This document shows positions 1 through 5,331 of a stretch of 5,916 nucleotides of DNA, piece by piece. Position numbers and translations under genes: made by a program. The stretch is from Treponema sp. (lineage in GTDB: Bacteria; Spirochaetota; Spirochaetia; Treponematales; Breznakiellaceae), in contig JAIRRF010000138.1 of the NCBI GenBank assembly GCA_031256115.1, positions 1 through 5,916 on the forward strand, written 5' to 3'. The number at the start of each line of letters is the position of its first letter. Positions within the stretch are counted from its first letter, which is position 1. Under the pieces are notes generated by a model. That model did no database searches, was not told the DNA's origin, and saw only the letters and a program-made list of their open reading frames with translations.

Positions 1-7
1 AAACTGG

Positions 8-148
8 TAAAGTGGTGGATCAGATCTGCTGGGAAAGGTTCCTGGAATTCTCTGCCGAAAAGACCAAAGCAATCCGCTTTAGTGGATTGCGAGGCTTCTT
101 CGGCAGGTTCCTCCAGAGCTTTCTCAGCAGATCTGATCCGCCACTTTA
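8..148 (+). repeat. Giant imperfect hairpin / 141-nt inverted-repeat element
   Basis: The segment folds back on itself along almost its whole length. The outer arms 8-37 and 119-148 pair over 30 positions; the only two deviations (16 with 140, 32 with 124) are G-U wobbles when read as plus-strand RNA. Further in, 42-46 pairs with 112-116, 52-59 (CTGCCGAA) with 99-106 (TTCGGCAG), and 69-75 (GCAATCC) with 84-90 (GGATTGC). No ORF of note lies inside. A short T run (153-157) follows, so it could end transcription of an upstream gene outside the window. The ends read TA-AAGTGG and CCACTT-TA, so a small non-autonomous transposon-like element with a TA target duplication is an alternative. The structure is directly visible; the role is not known. 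Confidence 0.75.
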
Positions 149-183
149 ATAATTTTTATTCGGATTATTTGTATCCCGGGATC

Positions 184-216
184 AAAAAAGGCCGGCGAAC
201 ATACGTCCTGCCGGCC
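184..216 (-). terminator. Leftward intrinsic terminator with no visible leftward gene
   Basis: On the minus strand a GC-only 7-bp stem (GGCCGGC, 216-210 pairing with 196-190, loop of 13 nt) is followed directly by six T residues (189-184). This is the textbook form of a rho-independent terminator for transcripts running leftward. No convincing protein gene is encoded leftward between here and 340. It may therefore end a short RNA, or stop antisense transcription coming from the penicillin-binding protein region. Confidence 0.6.
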
Positions 217-229
217 CGCCCTTGAGGCA

Positions 230-273
230 TGTCGGAATTATAGTGATTTGGGAGGGGAACTATAGCCCCGACA
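230..273. other. Hairpin with G-rich loop
   Basis: TGTCGG (230-235) pairs with CCGACA (268-273) and TATAGT (239-244) pairs with ACTATA (259-264) in the same register. They are separated by a small internal loop with one possible U-G pair (238-265). The 14-nt loop (245-258) holds GGGAGGGGA, which resembles a Shine-Dalgarno sequence, but no ORF starts at a proper distance after it. It lies upstream of the promoter at 304-332, so it is not in that promoter's transcript. Read leftward, it would be the 5' hairpin of an RNA ending at the 184-216 terminator. Confidence 0.45.
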
Positions 274-303
274 CTTATTCTATCGGTACTTTTATCCTTG
301 AAC

Positions 304-332
304 TTGACAATAAAGAACATTTTGGATACTGT
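304..332 (+). promoter_or_regulatory. Sigma-70 type promoter for the penicillin-binding protein gene
   Basis: A perfect -35 hexamer TTGACA (304-309) is followed after 17 nt by TACTGT (327-332), which keeps the three most conserved -10 positions (T, A and the final T). The predicted start is at about 338-341, on or beside the A of the ATG at 341. The mRNA would then be leaderless or nearly so. This fits the lack of a Shine-Dalgarno sequence in front of that ATG. Confidence 0.5.
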
Positions 333-340
333 TCAACAAT

Positions 341-2836
341 ATGAGGGGATTTGTTTTTATTCGATTAATATCGGTTTTTTTGTTCTTATTTGCCGGAGTT
401 GTCGGAATTGCCCTGGGATTGTCCATAGCGATTACCGGAAATACAGAAAATACAGAAAACTTTAAATCATTAAGCCCCGCCATACCCACACGAATCTTTG
501 ATTCCGCGGGAGATCTGATTACGGAATTTTCCGCCGATGAAAAACGGGAAATAATTACCTTGCATGATATGCCCCGGCATTTGATATTGGCGGTCCTGGC
601 CAGGGAAGATCCGGATTTTTATAACCACCGGGGTTTTAGCCTCCGGGCAATTATCCGGGCTACATGGGGGTATCTTACCGGAGAAACAAAGGGAGGCGGC
701 TCTACCATTACCCAACAGGTGGCCGGAACCCTCTATACGGATCGGAAAGAAAAAACCATAACCCGAAAACTCAAGGAATTATGGTGGGCCATTCAGATGG
801 AACGGCGTTATACCAAAAACGAAATCCTTGAAATTTACCTGAATTATATGATCATGGGGCCGGGAACCTACGGGGTAGAAGCGGCAAGTAAATACTTTTT
901 TGACCACAGCGCCAAGGATCTTACCCTGGCGGAAGCGGCGGTACTTGTTGTTCAGCTTTCCAGCCCGACTAATTACAATCCTATTTTAAACCCAAACATA
1001 GCCATGGATCGCCAAAAATCGGTGCTGGACAAGATGGTAGAACTGGGCTACGCCGCCAGGGAAGATGCAGATAATTCTTTCCAGGAATACTGGGCTTCTT
1101 ATGATCCTACACGGCTGGGCCTTAGCTCTTATTTTTCCAGAGAAGACAGATGTCCCTGGTTTAGTGAACACATACGCCGGGAACTGGACAAGTTAATGTA
1201 CGGCGAAATGGACTATTACCGGGACGGTTATGTGGTCCATACCACCCTGGATTTGGATTTTCAAAGGCTGGCGGAATCGGAAATGGCCGATGGTTTAGCC
1301 AAACTCAATTCTATGTATAAAACCAGTTCAGGATATGGGACTGCCAGGGCTGAACGGATCTACACGCCCCTGGCTAATATGCTCACCCTTGTTTTCAATA
1401 TAGAAGATATTTTTGCCGTTACAGAATTCCAGAATGAATTTAAAGCGTCAAATAAATACGGCAGAGAGCTGAACCCAACCGTAGATCTTCTTTCATTGGC
1501 TTTTGATGTTCCGGAACTCAAACCTATGACCGCCGCATCCTATCTGCAAGTTAAATCCTATACCGAAGAAAGTATTGTCGAGGGTGCGTTGATAGTCCTG
1601 GAAAACGATACCGGTCAGATTAAGGTTATTATTGGCGGTTCTCAGTATAACGAGACTAACCAGCTGATCCGGGCAACCCAGGCCAAAGTAATGCCCGGCA
1701 GCGCCTTTAAACCTCTTTATTATTCGGCGGCCATTGATTCCAAACAATTTACCATGGCTACCTTGATCTACGATACTCCTGTCCTGTTCTACACTGCAAA
1801 TGGGCAGCCTTACGTACCCAATAATTATATGGGTTCCTGGCGGGGTCCCATACTGCTTTATGAAGCCCTGGGCCTTTCCCTGAATATTCCTTCCCTCAAG
1901 ATCCTGGACAGCATAGGTTTTGATGCCGCCATTAACCGATCAGCGGCTTTGCTGGGGGTTACCGATCCGGCAGAAATTGCCCGGTCCTTTCCCAGAGTAT
2001 ATCCTCTGGGTCTTGGGATCAGCGCTGTATCTCCCTTGTCTATGGCAAGGGCTTTTGCAATTTTTGCCAACCAGGGCCGGGCGGTTACTCCCTATGCTAT
2101 TAAAACCATAGAAGACAGGGAAGGAAGAATCATTATCGATTATGAACGGGAAATACAGCAAAGAGAAGAAGCCATGGGCAGTGCAATCCAGGTGATAAGC
2201 CCTCAAACTGCCTATATCATGATGCGTCTTGGAACCCATGCTATTTCTATGGGAACCCTGGCTTTTGGAGCCGGTTACGGCGCCAAACTAAATGTAAAAG
2301 ATGACAAAGGTGTTACCTACCGCATCGATGCGGGAGGTAAGACCGGCACTTCACAGAACTGGTCCGATATCTGGGTGGTTGGTTCTACGCCATATTATAC
2401 CATTGCCATTTGGTTCGGTTTTGACAAGGGCGGCAATTCGCTGGGGATGAATGTTTCCGGTGCTACCATGGCAGGTCCAATCTGGGGTAATTTAATGAAT
2501 GCTTATAACCAGGGGCTTCCCAGACGGTATTTTCCCCGTCCTCCCGGAATTGTTGACGGAGCCGTATGCCGTGCTTCAGGTTTAAAACCTGTAAGGGCAT
2601 GTCCCGCTGTCGTTTCCTTGCAATTCCTGGCCGGGACGGTTCCCGAGGAAGACTGCGATCAACACGGCCCAAGTGCAACAAGAAATGTTATTAGTCTGGA
2701 AGGCTTAGGTATGCAAGGAATGCACGGAATGCCCGCTATTCCGGACGATCTACTCTGGCTCTTTGAGGATCCGGTTTACGGATTCGGCCCTGAAGATCCG
2801 GAAATTCCGTTGGGTTTTAATCCTCTTTTTGATTAA
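341..2836 (+). CDS. mrcA: Class A penicillin-binding protein, PBP1A type (bifunctional glycosyltransferase/transpeptidase)
   Basis: This 831-residue protein polymerises lipid II glycan strands and cross-links their peptides on the outer face of the inner membrane. One N-terminal membrane segment (about residues 7-31) anchors it. The GT51 domain (about 48-230) has all its motifs: EDPDFYNHRG with catalytic E89, GGSTITQQ (119-126), RKLKE with second catalytic E146, and the EIYLN and AASKYF motifs. The transpeptidase domain (about 411-720) has S454-x-x-K457 with nucleophile S454, S513-L-N515 and K667-T-G669. Between the domains, after the usual TTLD segment (301-304), there is an unusually long stretch (about 320-410). 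The C-terminus carries a Cys-rich segment (C743, C754, C772) seen in PBP1A/1C relatives, then a tail rich in Met, Gly, Pro and acidic residues. ATG 341 is the only start that keeps the membrane anchor: an in-frame stop lies at 311-313 and no other start codon falls between. It has no clear ribosome binding site. The family call is secure; the mrcA symbol is less so. Confidence 0.93.
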   Translation: MRGFVFIRLISVFLFLFAGVVGIALGLSIAITGNTENTENFKSLSPAIPTRIFDSAGDLITEFSADEKREIITLHDMPRHLILAVLAREDPDFYNHRGFSLRAIIRATWGYLTGETKGGGSTITQQVAGTLYTDRKEKTITRKLKELWWAIQMERRYTKNEILEIYLNYMIMGPGTYGVEAASKYFFDHSAKDLTLAEAAVLVVQLSSPTNYNPILNPNIAMDRQKSVLDKMVELGYAAREDADNSFQEYWASYDPTRLGLSSYFSREDRCPWFSEHIRRELDKLMYGEMDYYRDGYVVHTTLDLDFQRLAESEMADGLAKLNSMYKTSSGYGTARAERIYTPLANMLTLVFNIEDIFAVTEFQNEFKASNKYGRELNPTVDLLSLAFDVPELKPMTAASYLQVKSYTEESIVEGALIVLENDTGQIKVIIGGSQYNETNQLIRATQAKVMPGSAFKPLYYSAAIDSKQFTMATLIYDTPVLFYTANGQPYVPNNYMGSWRGPILLYEALGLSLNIPSLKILDSIGFDAAINRSAALLGVTDPAEIARSFPRVYPLGLGISAVSPLSMARAFAIFANQGRAVTPYAIKTIEDREGRIIIDYEREIQQREEAMGSAIQVISPQTAYIMMRLGTHAISMGTLAFGAGYGAKLNVKDDKGVTYRIDAGGKTGTSQNWSDIWVVGSTPYYTIAIWFGFDKGGNSLGMNVSGATMAGPIWGNLMNAYNQGLPRRYFPRPPGIVDGAVCRASGLKPVRACPAVVSLQFLAGTVPEEDCDQHGPSATRNVISLEGLGMQGMHGMPAIPDDLLWLFEDPVYGFGPEDPEIPLGFNPLFD

Positions 2837-2844
2837 TAATTCTC

Positions 2845-2872
2845 TAAAGTCCACAGCAAATTCTGCCGAAAA
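2845..2872 (+). promoter_or_regulatory. Sigma-28 (FliA) type flagellar promoter of flaB copy 1
   Basis: TAAAGT (2845-2850) and GCCGAAAA (2865-2872) match the sigma-28 consensus (TAAAGTTT, then GCCGATAA) with one mismatch in the -10 element. Counting from TAAA, the spacer is 16 nt, one longer than the usual 15. The element begins 8 nt after the stop codon of the penicillin-binding protein gene. Transcription would start near 2879, giving a leader of about 135 nt. Sigma-28 control of late flagellar genes is established in other bacteria. Confidence 0.6.
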
Positions 2873-2913
2873 TTGAAGCGGAGCAATTTCTTTCTGCCCT
2901 GCCGCGGAAGGGA

Positions 2914-2952
2914 ATAGGTTTATACTTTTACTCCATATAAGTATCGGCCTAT
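2914..2952 (+). other. Long hairpin in the flaB copy 1 leader
   Basis: ATAGG (2914-2918) pairs with CCTAT (2948-2952) and ATACTT (2922-2927) with AAGTAT (2939-2944) in the same register. Two possible U-G pairs and one mismatch lie between them, and the loop is 11 nt. It sits in the predicted leader, upstream of the GGA hairpin, and may stabilise the message or shape the folding of the regulatory region. No T run follows, so it is unlikely to be a terminator. Confidence 0.4.
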
Positions 2953-2972
2953 GAAGAAAGAACTTGAACCGG

Positions 2973-3010
2973 GAAGACATGGATGTCTTCTATTGACATT
3001 TCAAGGAGGA
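2973..3010 (+). promoter_or_regulatory. Putative two-site CsrA target including the flaB copy 1 ribosome binding site
   Basis: GAAGACA (2973-2979) and TGTCTTC (2984-2990) form a perfect 7-bp stem presenting TGGA (2980-2983) as a tetraloop. The sequence around it, AGACAUGGAUGU, matches the CsrA selection consensus RUACARGGAUGU at 10 of 12 positions. The second site is the strong Shine-Dalgarno AAGGAGGA (3003-3010), with GGA starting at 3005, 24 nt after the loop GGA (2981). CsrA dimers are known to bridge two such sites and block ribosome access, notably on the Bacillus subtilis flagellin leader. CsrA control of Borrelia FlaB is also reported. Its use here is inference. Confidence 0.55.
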
Positions 3011-3014
3011 TGAC

Positions 3015-3875
3015 ATGATCATCAACCACAACCTCAGCGCTATGTTCGCTGAACGGACTCTCAAAGTAACCAACGAGAGTTTAACCAAAAACATGGAAAA
3101 ACTTTCCTCGGGGCTCCGCATTAACCGTGCGGGCGACGATGCTTCCGGACTTGCTGTTTCCGAAAAACTTCGGAGCCAAATCCGGGGTCTGAACCAGGCT
3201 TCCGTTAATGCTACCAACGGAATTTCCTTTATTCAGGTTACAGAAGGATACCTTCAGGAAACCCAGGATATAATCCAGCGAATAAGGGAATTGGCAGTTC
3301 AGGCGGCCAACGGCATTTATACCGATGAGGACCGGCTCTACATCCAGGTGGAAGTATCCCAGCTTATTGATGAAGTGGACCGCATAGCAAGCCATGCCCA
3401 GTTTAACGGCATGAATATGCTGACCGGCCGCTTTGCCCGGGCATTAGGCGAAAATACAGTAACCGGTTCCATGTGGCTCCACATAGGCGCCAATATGGAC
3501 CAAAGGAAACAAGTGTTTATCGGCACCATGACATCCACGGCTCTTGGACTCCGTAATGCACAAGACGACAGTTTCCTTACTCTGGCCGCTCCAGGTGAGG
3601 CCAACCGGGCCATCGGTATCCTTGACGAAGCTCTTAAGGCAATCAGTAAACAGAGGGCTGACCTGGGGGCTTATCAGAACAGGCTGGAGCATACTGTAAG
3701 AGGTCTGGATATCAGTGCAGAAAACATGCAGGCATCAGAATCCAGAATCCGGGATACCAACATGGCGCATCAGACCGTCCGGTATGTAACTGATCAAATT
3801 CTGAACAGTGCCGGAACAGCCATGCTGGCTCAGGCTAATCAACGGGCAAATTCGGTCTTGCAACTTTTACAATAG
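3015..3875 (+). CDS. flaB1: Periplasmic flagellar filament core flagellin FlaB (copy 1)
   Basis: This 286-residue flagellin forms the inner core of the periplasmic flagellum of spirochaetes. It starts [10 protein letters not shown] and carries the strongly conserved N-terminal D0/D1 segment (residues 28-62: [34 protein letters not shown]). The C-terminal D1/D0 segment ([13 protein letters not shown] 211-223, ESRIRD 242-247, [10 protein letters not shown] 266-275, VLQLL at the end) is also present. The middle is short, with no D2/D3 domains, as expected for a filament inside the periplasm. There is no signal peptide; export is by the flagellar type III system. The segment LTGRFAR-x-x-GENTV (136-149) resembles treponemal FlaB1 as I remember it, hence the symbol. 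ATG 3015 follows AAGGAGGA at good spacing. It is about 70% identical to copy 2 by hand alignment. Its C-terminal segment 251-265 ([15 protein letters not shown]) departs from the usual flagellin pattern that copy 2 keeps. Confidence 0.95.
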   Translation: MIINHNLSAMFAERTLKVTNESLTKNMEKLSSGLRINRAGDDASGLAVSEKLRSQIRGLNQASVNATNGISFIQVTEGYLQETQDIIQRIRELAVQAANGIYTDEDRLYIQVEVSQLIDEVDRIASHAQFNGMNMLTGRFARALGENTVTGSMWLHIGANMDQRKQVFIGTMTSTALGLRNAQDDSFLTLAAPGEANRAIGILDEALKAISKQRADLGAYQNRLEHTVRGLDISAENMQASESRIRDTNMAHQTVRYVTDQILNSAGTAMLAQANQRANSVLQLLQ

Positions 3876-3891
3876 TATTATATATTGTAAA
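3866..3891. other. AT-rich hairpin across the flaB copy 1 stop codon
   Basis: TTTACAATA (3866-3874) pairs perfectly with TATTGTAAA (3883-3891) around an 8-nt loop, and the stop codon TAG (3873-3875) lies at the edge of the stem. Nine A-T-rich pairs with one G-C give modest stability. No clean T run follows, so a role in 3'-end formation is possible but weakly supported. Confidence 0.35.
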
Positions 3892-4045
3892 TTGAAGGGA
3901 AATGCCAACCCAAAGGCTCCTATGGAGGAACTCCTGGGGTCTTTGGGGTATTTCCTCGAAATCCTTTCGGATTCCCGGCGGTGTCCGAAAAGTTTGAAAA
4001 ACTTGTATGGTCAGCTTTGCTGGCCGAGACATCTTCTTTAGTGCG

Positions 4046-4098
4046 GCATTTTCGAAAGCTTTTTTGAAAGCGCGTTTCTACGAAACGGGAGAAAATGC
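4046..4098. other. Possible three-way junction RNA fold
   Basis: An outer 8-bp stem, GCATTTTC (4046-4053) with GAAAATGC (4091-4098), encloses two adjacent hairpins: GCTTT/AAAGC (4058-4071) and CGTTTC/GAAACG (4073-4087). The two inner hairpins are one base apart. The nesting gives a compact cloverleaf-like shape that is not a tRNA: there is no acceptor CCA, no T loop and no anticodon arm of the right size. Confidence 0.4.
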
Positions 4099-4101
4099 AA
4101 A

Positions 4102-4136
4102 GGCTGTCCGAGAAGTAACAACCTTCTCGGACAGCC
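4102..4136. terminator. Perfect 14-bp hairpin, possible 3' end of flaB copy 1 mRNA
   Basis: GGCTGTCCGAGAAG (4102-4115) and CTTCTCGGACAGCC (4123-4136) form a perfect 14-bp stem with a 7-nt loop, the strongest simple hairpin in the gap. On the plus strand no T run follows. On the minus strand it is followed by TTTGCATTTT, which is only weakly terminator-like. It may be a terminator of low quality, an mRNA end stabiliser, or a copy of a dispersed palindromic repeat. Confidence 0.4.
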
Positions 4137-4189
4137 CCATAGTTCTTTGAAAAACACCCTGATTTCCGTTTTTTCGGAAATACTTTGAG

Positions 4190-4218
4190 TTGCCGTACGG
4201 CGGTACGGATCTGATTAT
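4190..4218 (+). promoter_or_regulatory. Weak candidate promoter for flaB copy 2
   Basis: TTGCCG (4190-4195) and GATTAT (4213-4218) are 17 nt apart, each with 4 of 6 matches to the sigma-70 hexamers. No sigma-28 type element with acceptable spacing was seen upstream of flaB copy 2. Copy 2 may therefore depend on this weak promoter or on read-through from copy 1. Confidence 0.2.
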
Positions 4219-4304
4219 TATATTTGGTAATCAGCTTCGTTCTGATCGGGGCAGAGGCGGGATCGGCGCGATCGTCCTGCCTCTTGTTCTCCGTAGGGAA
4301 TGAC

Positions 4305-4342
4305 TTCGGCATGGATTGCCGGAGTAAGCTACTCATGGAGGG
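4305..4342 (+). promoter_or_regulatory. Putative two-site CsrA target including the flaB copy 2 ribosome binding site
   Basis: TTCGGCA (4305-4311) pairs with TGCCGGA (4317-4323), with one U-G pair, and presents TGGAT (4312-4316) as the loop. The second GGA lies in the Shine-Dalgarno sequence GGAGGG (4337-4342). Loop GGA (4313) and Shine-Dalgarno GGA (4337) are 24 nt apart, the same as in the flaB copy 1 leader. Both GGA triplets sit in CATGGA. A short competing hairpin, GAGTA/TACTC (4322-4334), lies between the two sites and shares two bases with the first stem. Confidence 0.5.
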
Positions 4343-4348
4343 TTATTT

Positions 4349-5203
4349 ATGATCATAAATCACAACATGAGCGCCATGTTTGCCGATCGCCAACTGGGAG
4401 TTACCAATGCCGAAGTAGCCAGGAGTATGGAAAAACTCAGCTCCGGCTTGAGGATCAACCGAGCGGGCGATGATGCTTCCGGGCTTGCGGTTTCCGAAAA
4501 AATGAGAAGCCAGATCCGGGGGCTAAACCAGGCTGAAAAAAACATCCAAAACGGCGTGTCATTTATCCAGGCTACGGAAGGTTACCTTCAGGAAACCCAG
4601 GATATTCTGCACCGCCTTCGGCAACTGTCCGTGCAGTCCGCCAACGGTATCTATACCGACGAGGACCGCATGCAGATTCAGGTAGAAGTGTCCCAGTTGG
4701 TCGATGAAATCAACCGAATTGCGAGCCATGCTCAATTTAACGGTATGAATTTATTGACCGGGCAGTTTGCCCAGAATTCTGCTGTAAACAGGATTATGCA
4801 GTTCCAGGTTGGCGCCAATATGGATCAGAGCAAGCAGGTTTTTATTGGTACCATGACCGCTATGGCTCTTGGTTTACAAAGCGCTCAAAATGAAAGCGGC
4901 GCAATATCCATTGCAACCCCGGAAGAAGCCAATCAGGCAATCGGGATGCTGGACTCAGCGCTCAGGACAATTAGCAAGCAGCGGGCGGATCTCGGTGCAT
5001 ACCAGAACCGCTTCGAAACGGCTGCAAAAGGCGTTGCAATTGCCGCAGAAAATCTTCAGGCGGCCGAATCCAGGATTCGGGATTCCAATATGGCTTCGGA
5101 AATGGTTGCCTACACCAGGGATACCATTTTAAGCCAGGCGGGAACCGCAATGCTGGCCCAGGCTAACACCAGGTCCCAGTCGGTATTGCAGCTGCTTGGT
5201 TAA
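4349..5203 (+). CDS. flaB: Periplasmic flagellar filament core flagellin FlaB (copy 2)
   Basis: This 284-residue second core flagellin probably co-assembles with copy 1 in the periplasmic filament. It has the conserved [12 protein letters not shown] start, the N-terminal D0/D1 core ([19 protein letters not shown], residues 27-45), and the C-terminal core ([37 protein letters not shown]). Identity to copy 1 is about 79% over the first 140 residues. It falls sharply in the mid-region after LTG (about 138-157) and around 181-191, where small gaps occur. These segments are the most exposed in FlaB and the usual place for isoform differences. By gene order it corresponds to flaB3 of other treponemes, but I cannot assign the isoform from sequence alone. 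ATG 4349 follows GGAGGG at 6 nt. No Cys residue is present. Confidence 0.94.
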   Translation: MIINHNMSAMFADRQLGVTNAEVARSMEKLSSGLRINRAGDDASGLAVSEKMRSQIRGLNQAEKNIQNGVSFIQATEGYLQETQDILHRLRQLSVQSANGIYTDEDRMQIQVEVSQLVDEINRIASHAQFNGMNLLTGQFAQNSAVNRIMQFQVGANMDQSKQVFIGTMTAMALGLQSAQNESGAISIATPEEANQAIGMLDSALRTISKQRADLGAYQNRFETAAKGVAIAAENLQAAESRIRDSNMASEMVAYTRDTILSQAGTAMLAQANTRSQSVLQLLG

Positions 5204-5266
5204 GCAAGATCTTTATCAAGAGACCTCTGGACGTTGTCTTTTGAAGGATCAGGTTTTAACAGTTGA

Positions 5267-5321
5267 AGGAAGGGGGGAGTTCGCGCCCTTCCCCCTTCTT
5301 CCTCTGTACGTTTAATTTTTT
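5267..5321 (+). terminator. Terminator-like hairpin between flaB copy 2 and flaG
   Basis: Positions 5267-5279 (AAGGAAGGGGGGAG lies across 5266-5279) pair with 5288-5300 (CTTCCCCCTTCTT) over 13 positions, including two G-U pairs, with an 8-nt loop. A T-rich stretch TTTAATTTTTT (5311-5321) follows after about 10 nt. That distance is longer than in a classic intrinsic terminator. It may end flaB copy 2 messages only in part, which would leave abundant flagellin mRNA and low read-through into flaG-fliD. No separate promoter for flaG was recognised. Confidence 0.5.
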
Positions 5322-5331
5322 GGGAGGATGC

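Larger units (their letters stand above)
3960..4284. other. Gene-free gap filled with consecutive small hairpins
   Basis: The 473 nt between the two flaB genes contain no believable gene. They do contain a chain of self-complementary segments: 3960-3973 (AATCC/GGATT), 3990-4004 (AAGTTT/AAACTT), 4009-4025 (GGTCAGC/GCTGGCC), 4058-4071, 4073-4087, 4102-4136, 4162-4181 (ATTTCCG/CGGAAAT), 4193-4208 (CCGTAC/GTACGG), 4211-4234 (CTGATTA/TAATCAG) and 4253-4284 (11 bp with two U-G pairs). It could be a long structured 5' leader of flaB copy 2, a separate non-coding RNA, or decayed repeat sequence. The individual stems are visible in the sequence; joint folding and function are inference. Confidence 0.45.

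Noticed and set aside
245..258. Shine-Dalgarno-like G-rich loop that could mark a small gene
   Set aside because: No start codon with an open frame follows at a proper distance before 341.
1858..2239. Leftward open frames opposite the transpeptidase domain
   Set aside because: They are shadows of the strongly supported plus-strand gene, with no ribosome binding sites or recognisable protein motifs.
2870..2889. Hairpin AAATTG/CAATTT after the penicillin-binding protein gene as its terminator
   Set aside because: The stem is only 6 bp and AT-rich, overlaps the sigma-28 -10 region, and is followed by an interrupted T stretch.
2993..2998. Perfect TTGACA just before flaB copy 1
   Set aside because: A matching -10 box would fall inside the coding sequence after the ATG, and none is present there. 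The sigma-28 type element at 2845-2872 explains transcription better.
3249..3271. A 23-nt block identical between the two flaB genes (second copy at 4583-4605), possible gene conversion
   Set aside because: It encodes a highly conserved protein segment, and the flanking synonymous sites differ. One short block is not enough to claim conversion.
4046..4098. tRNA-like cloverleaf
   Set aside because: Only two inner arms are present, the outer stem is 8 bp with no CCA end, and no conserved T-loop or D-loop bases are seen.
3920..4336. Leftward open frame of 138 codons in the gap between the flaB genes
   Set aside because: No Shine-Dalgarno sequence precedes its ATG, the sequence resembles no family I know, and the frame runs through the hairpin-rich segment. 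It is probably a chance opening, though a repeat-borne small gene cannot be fully excluded.
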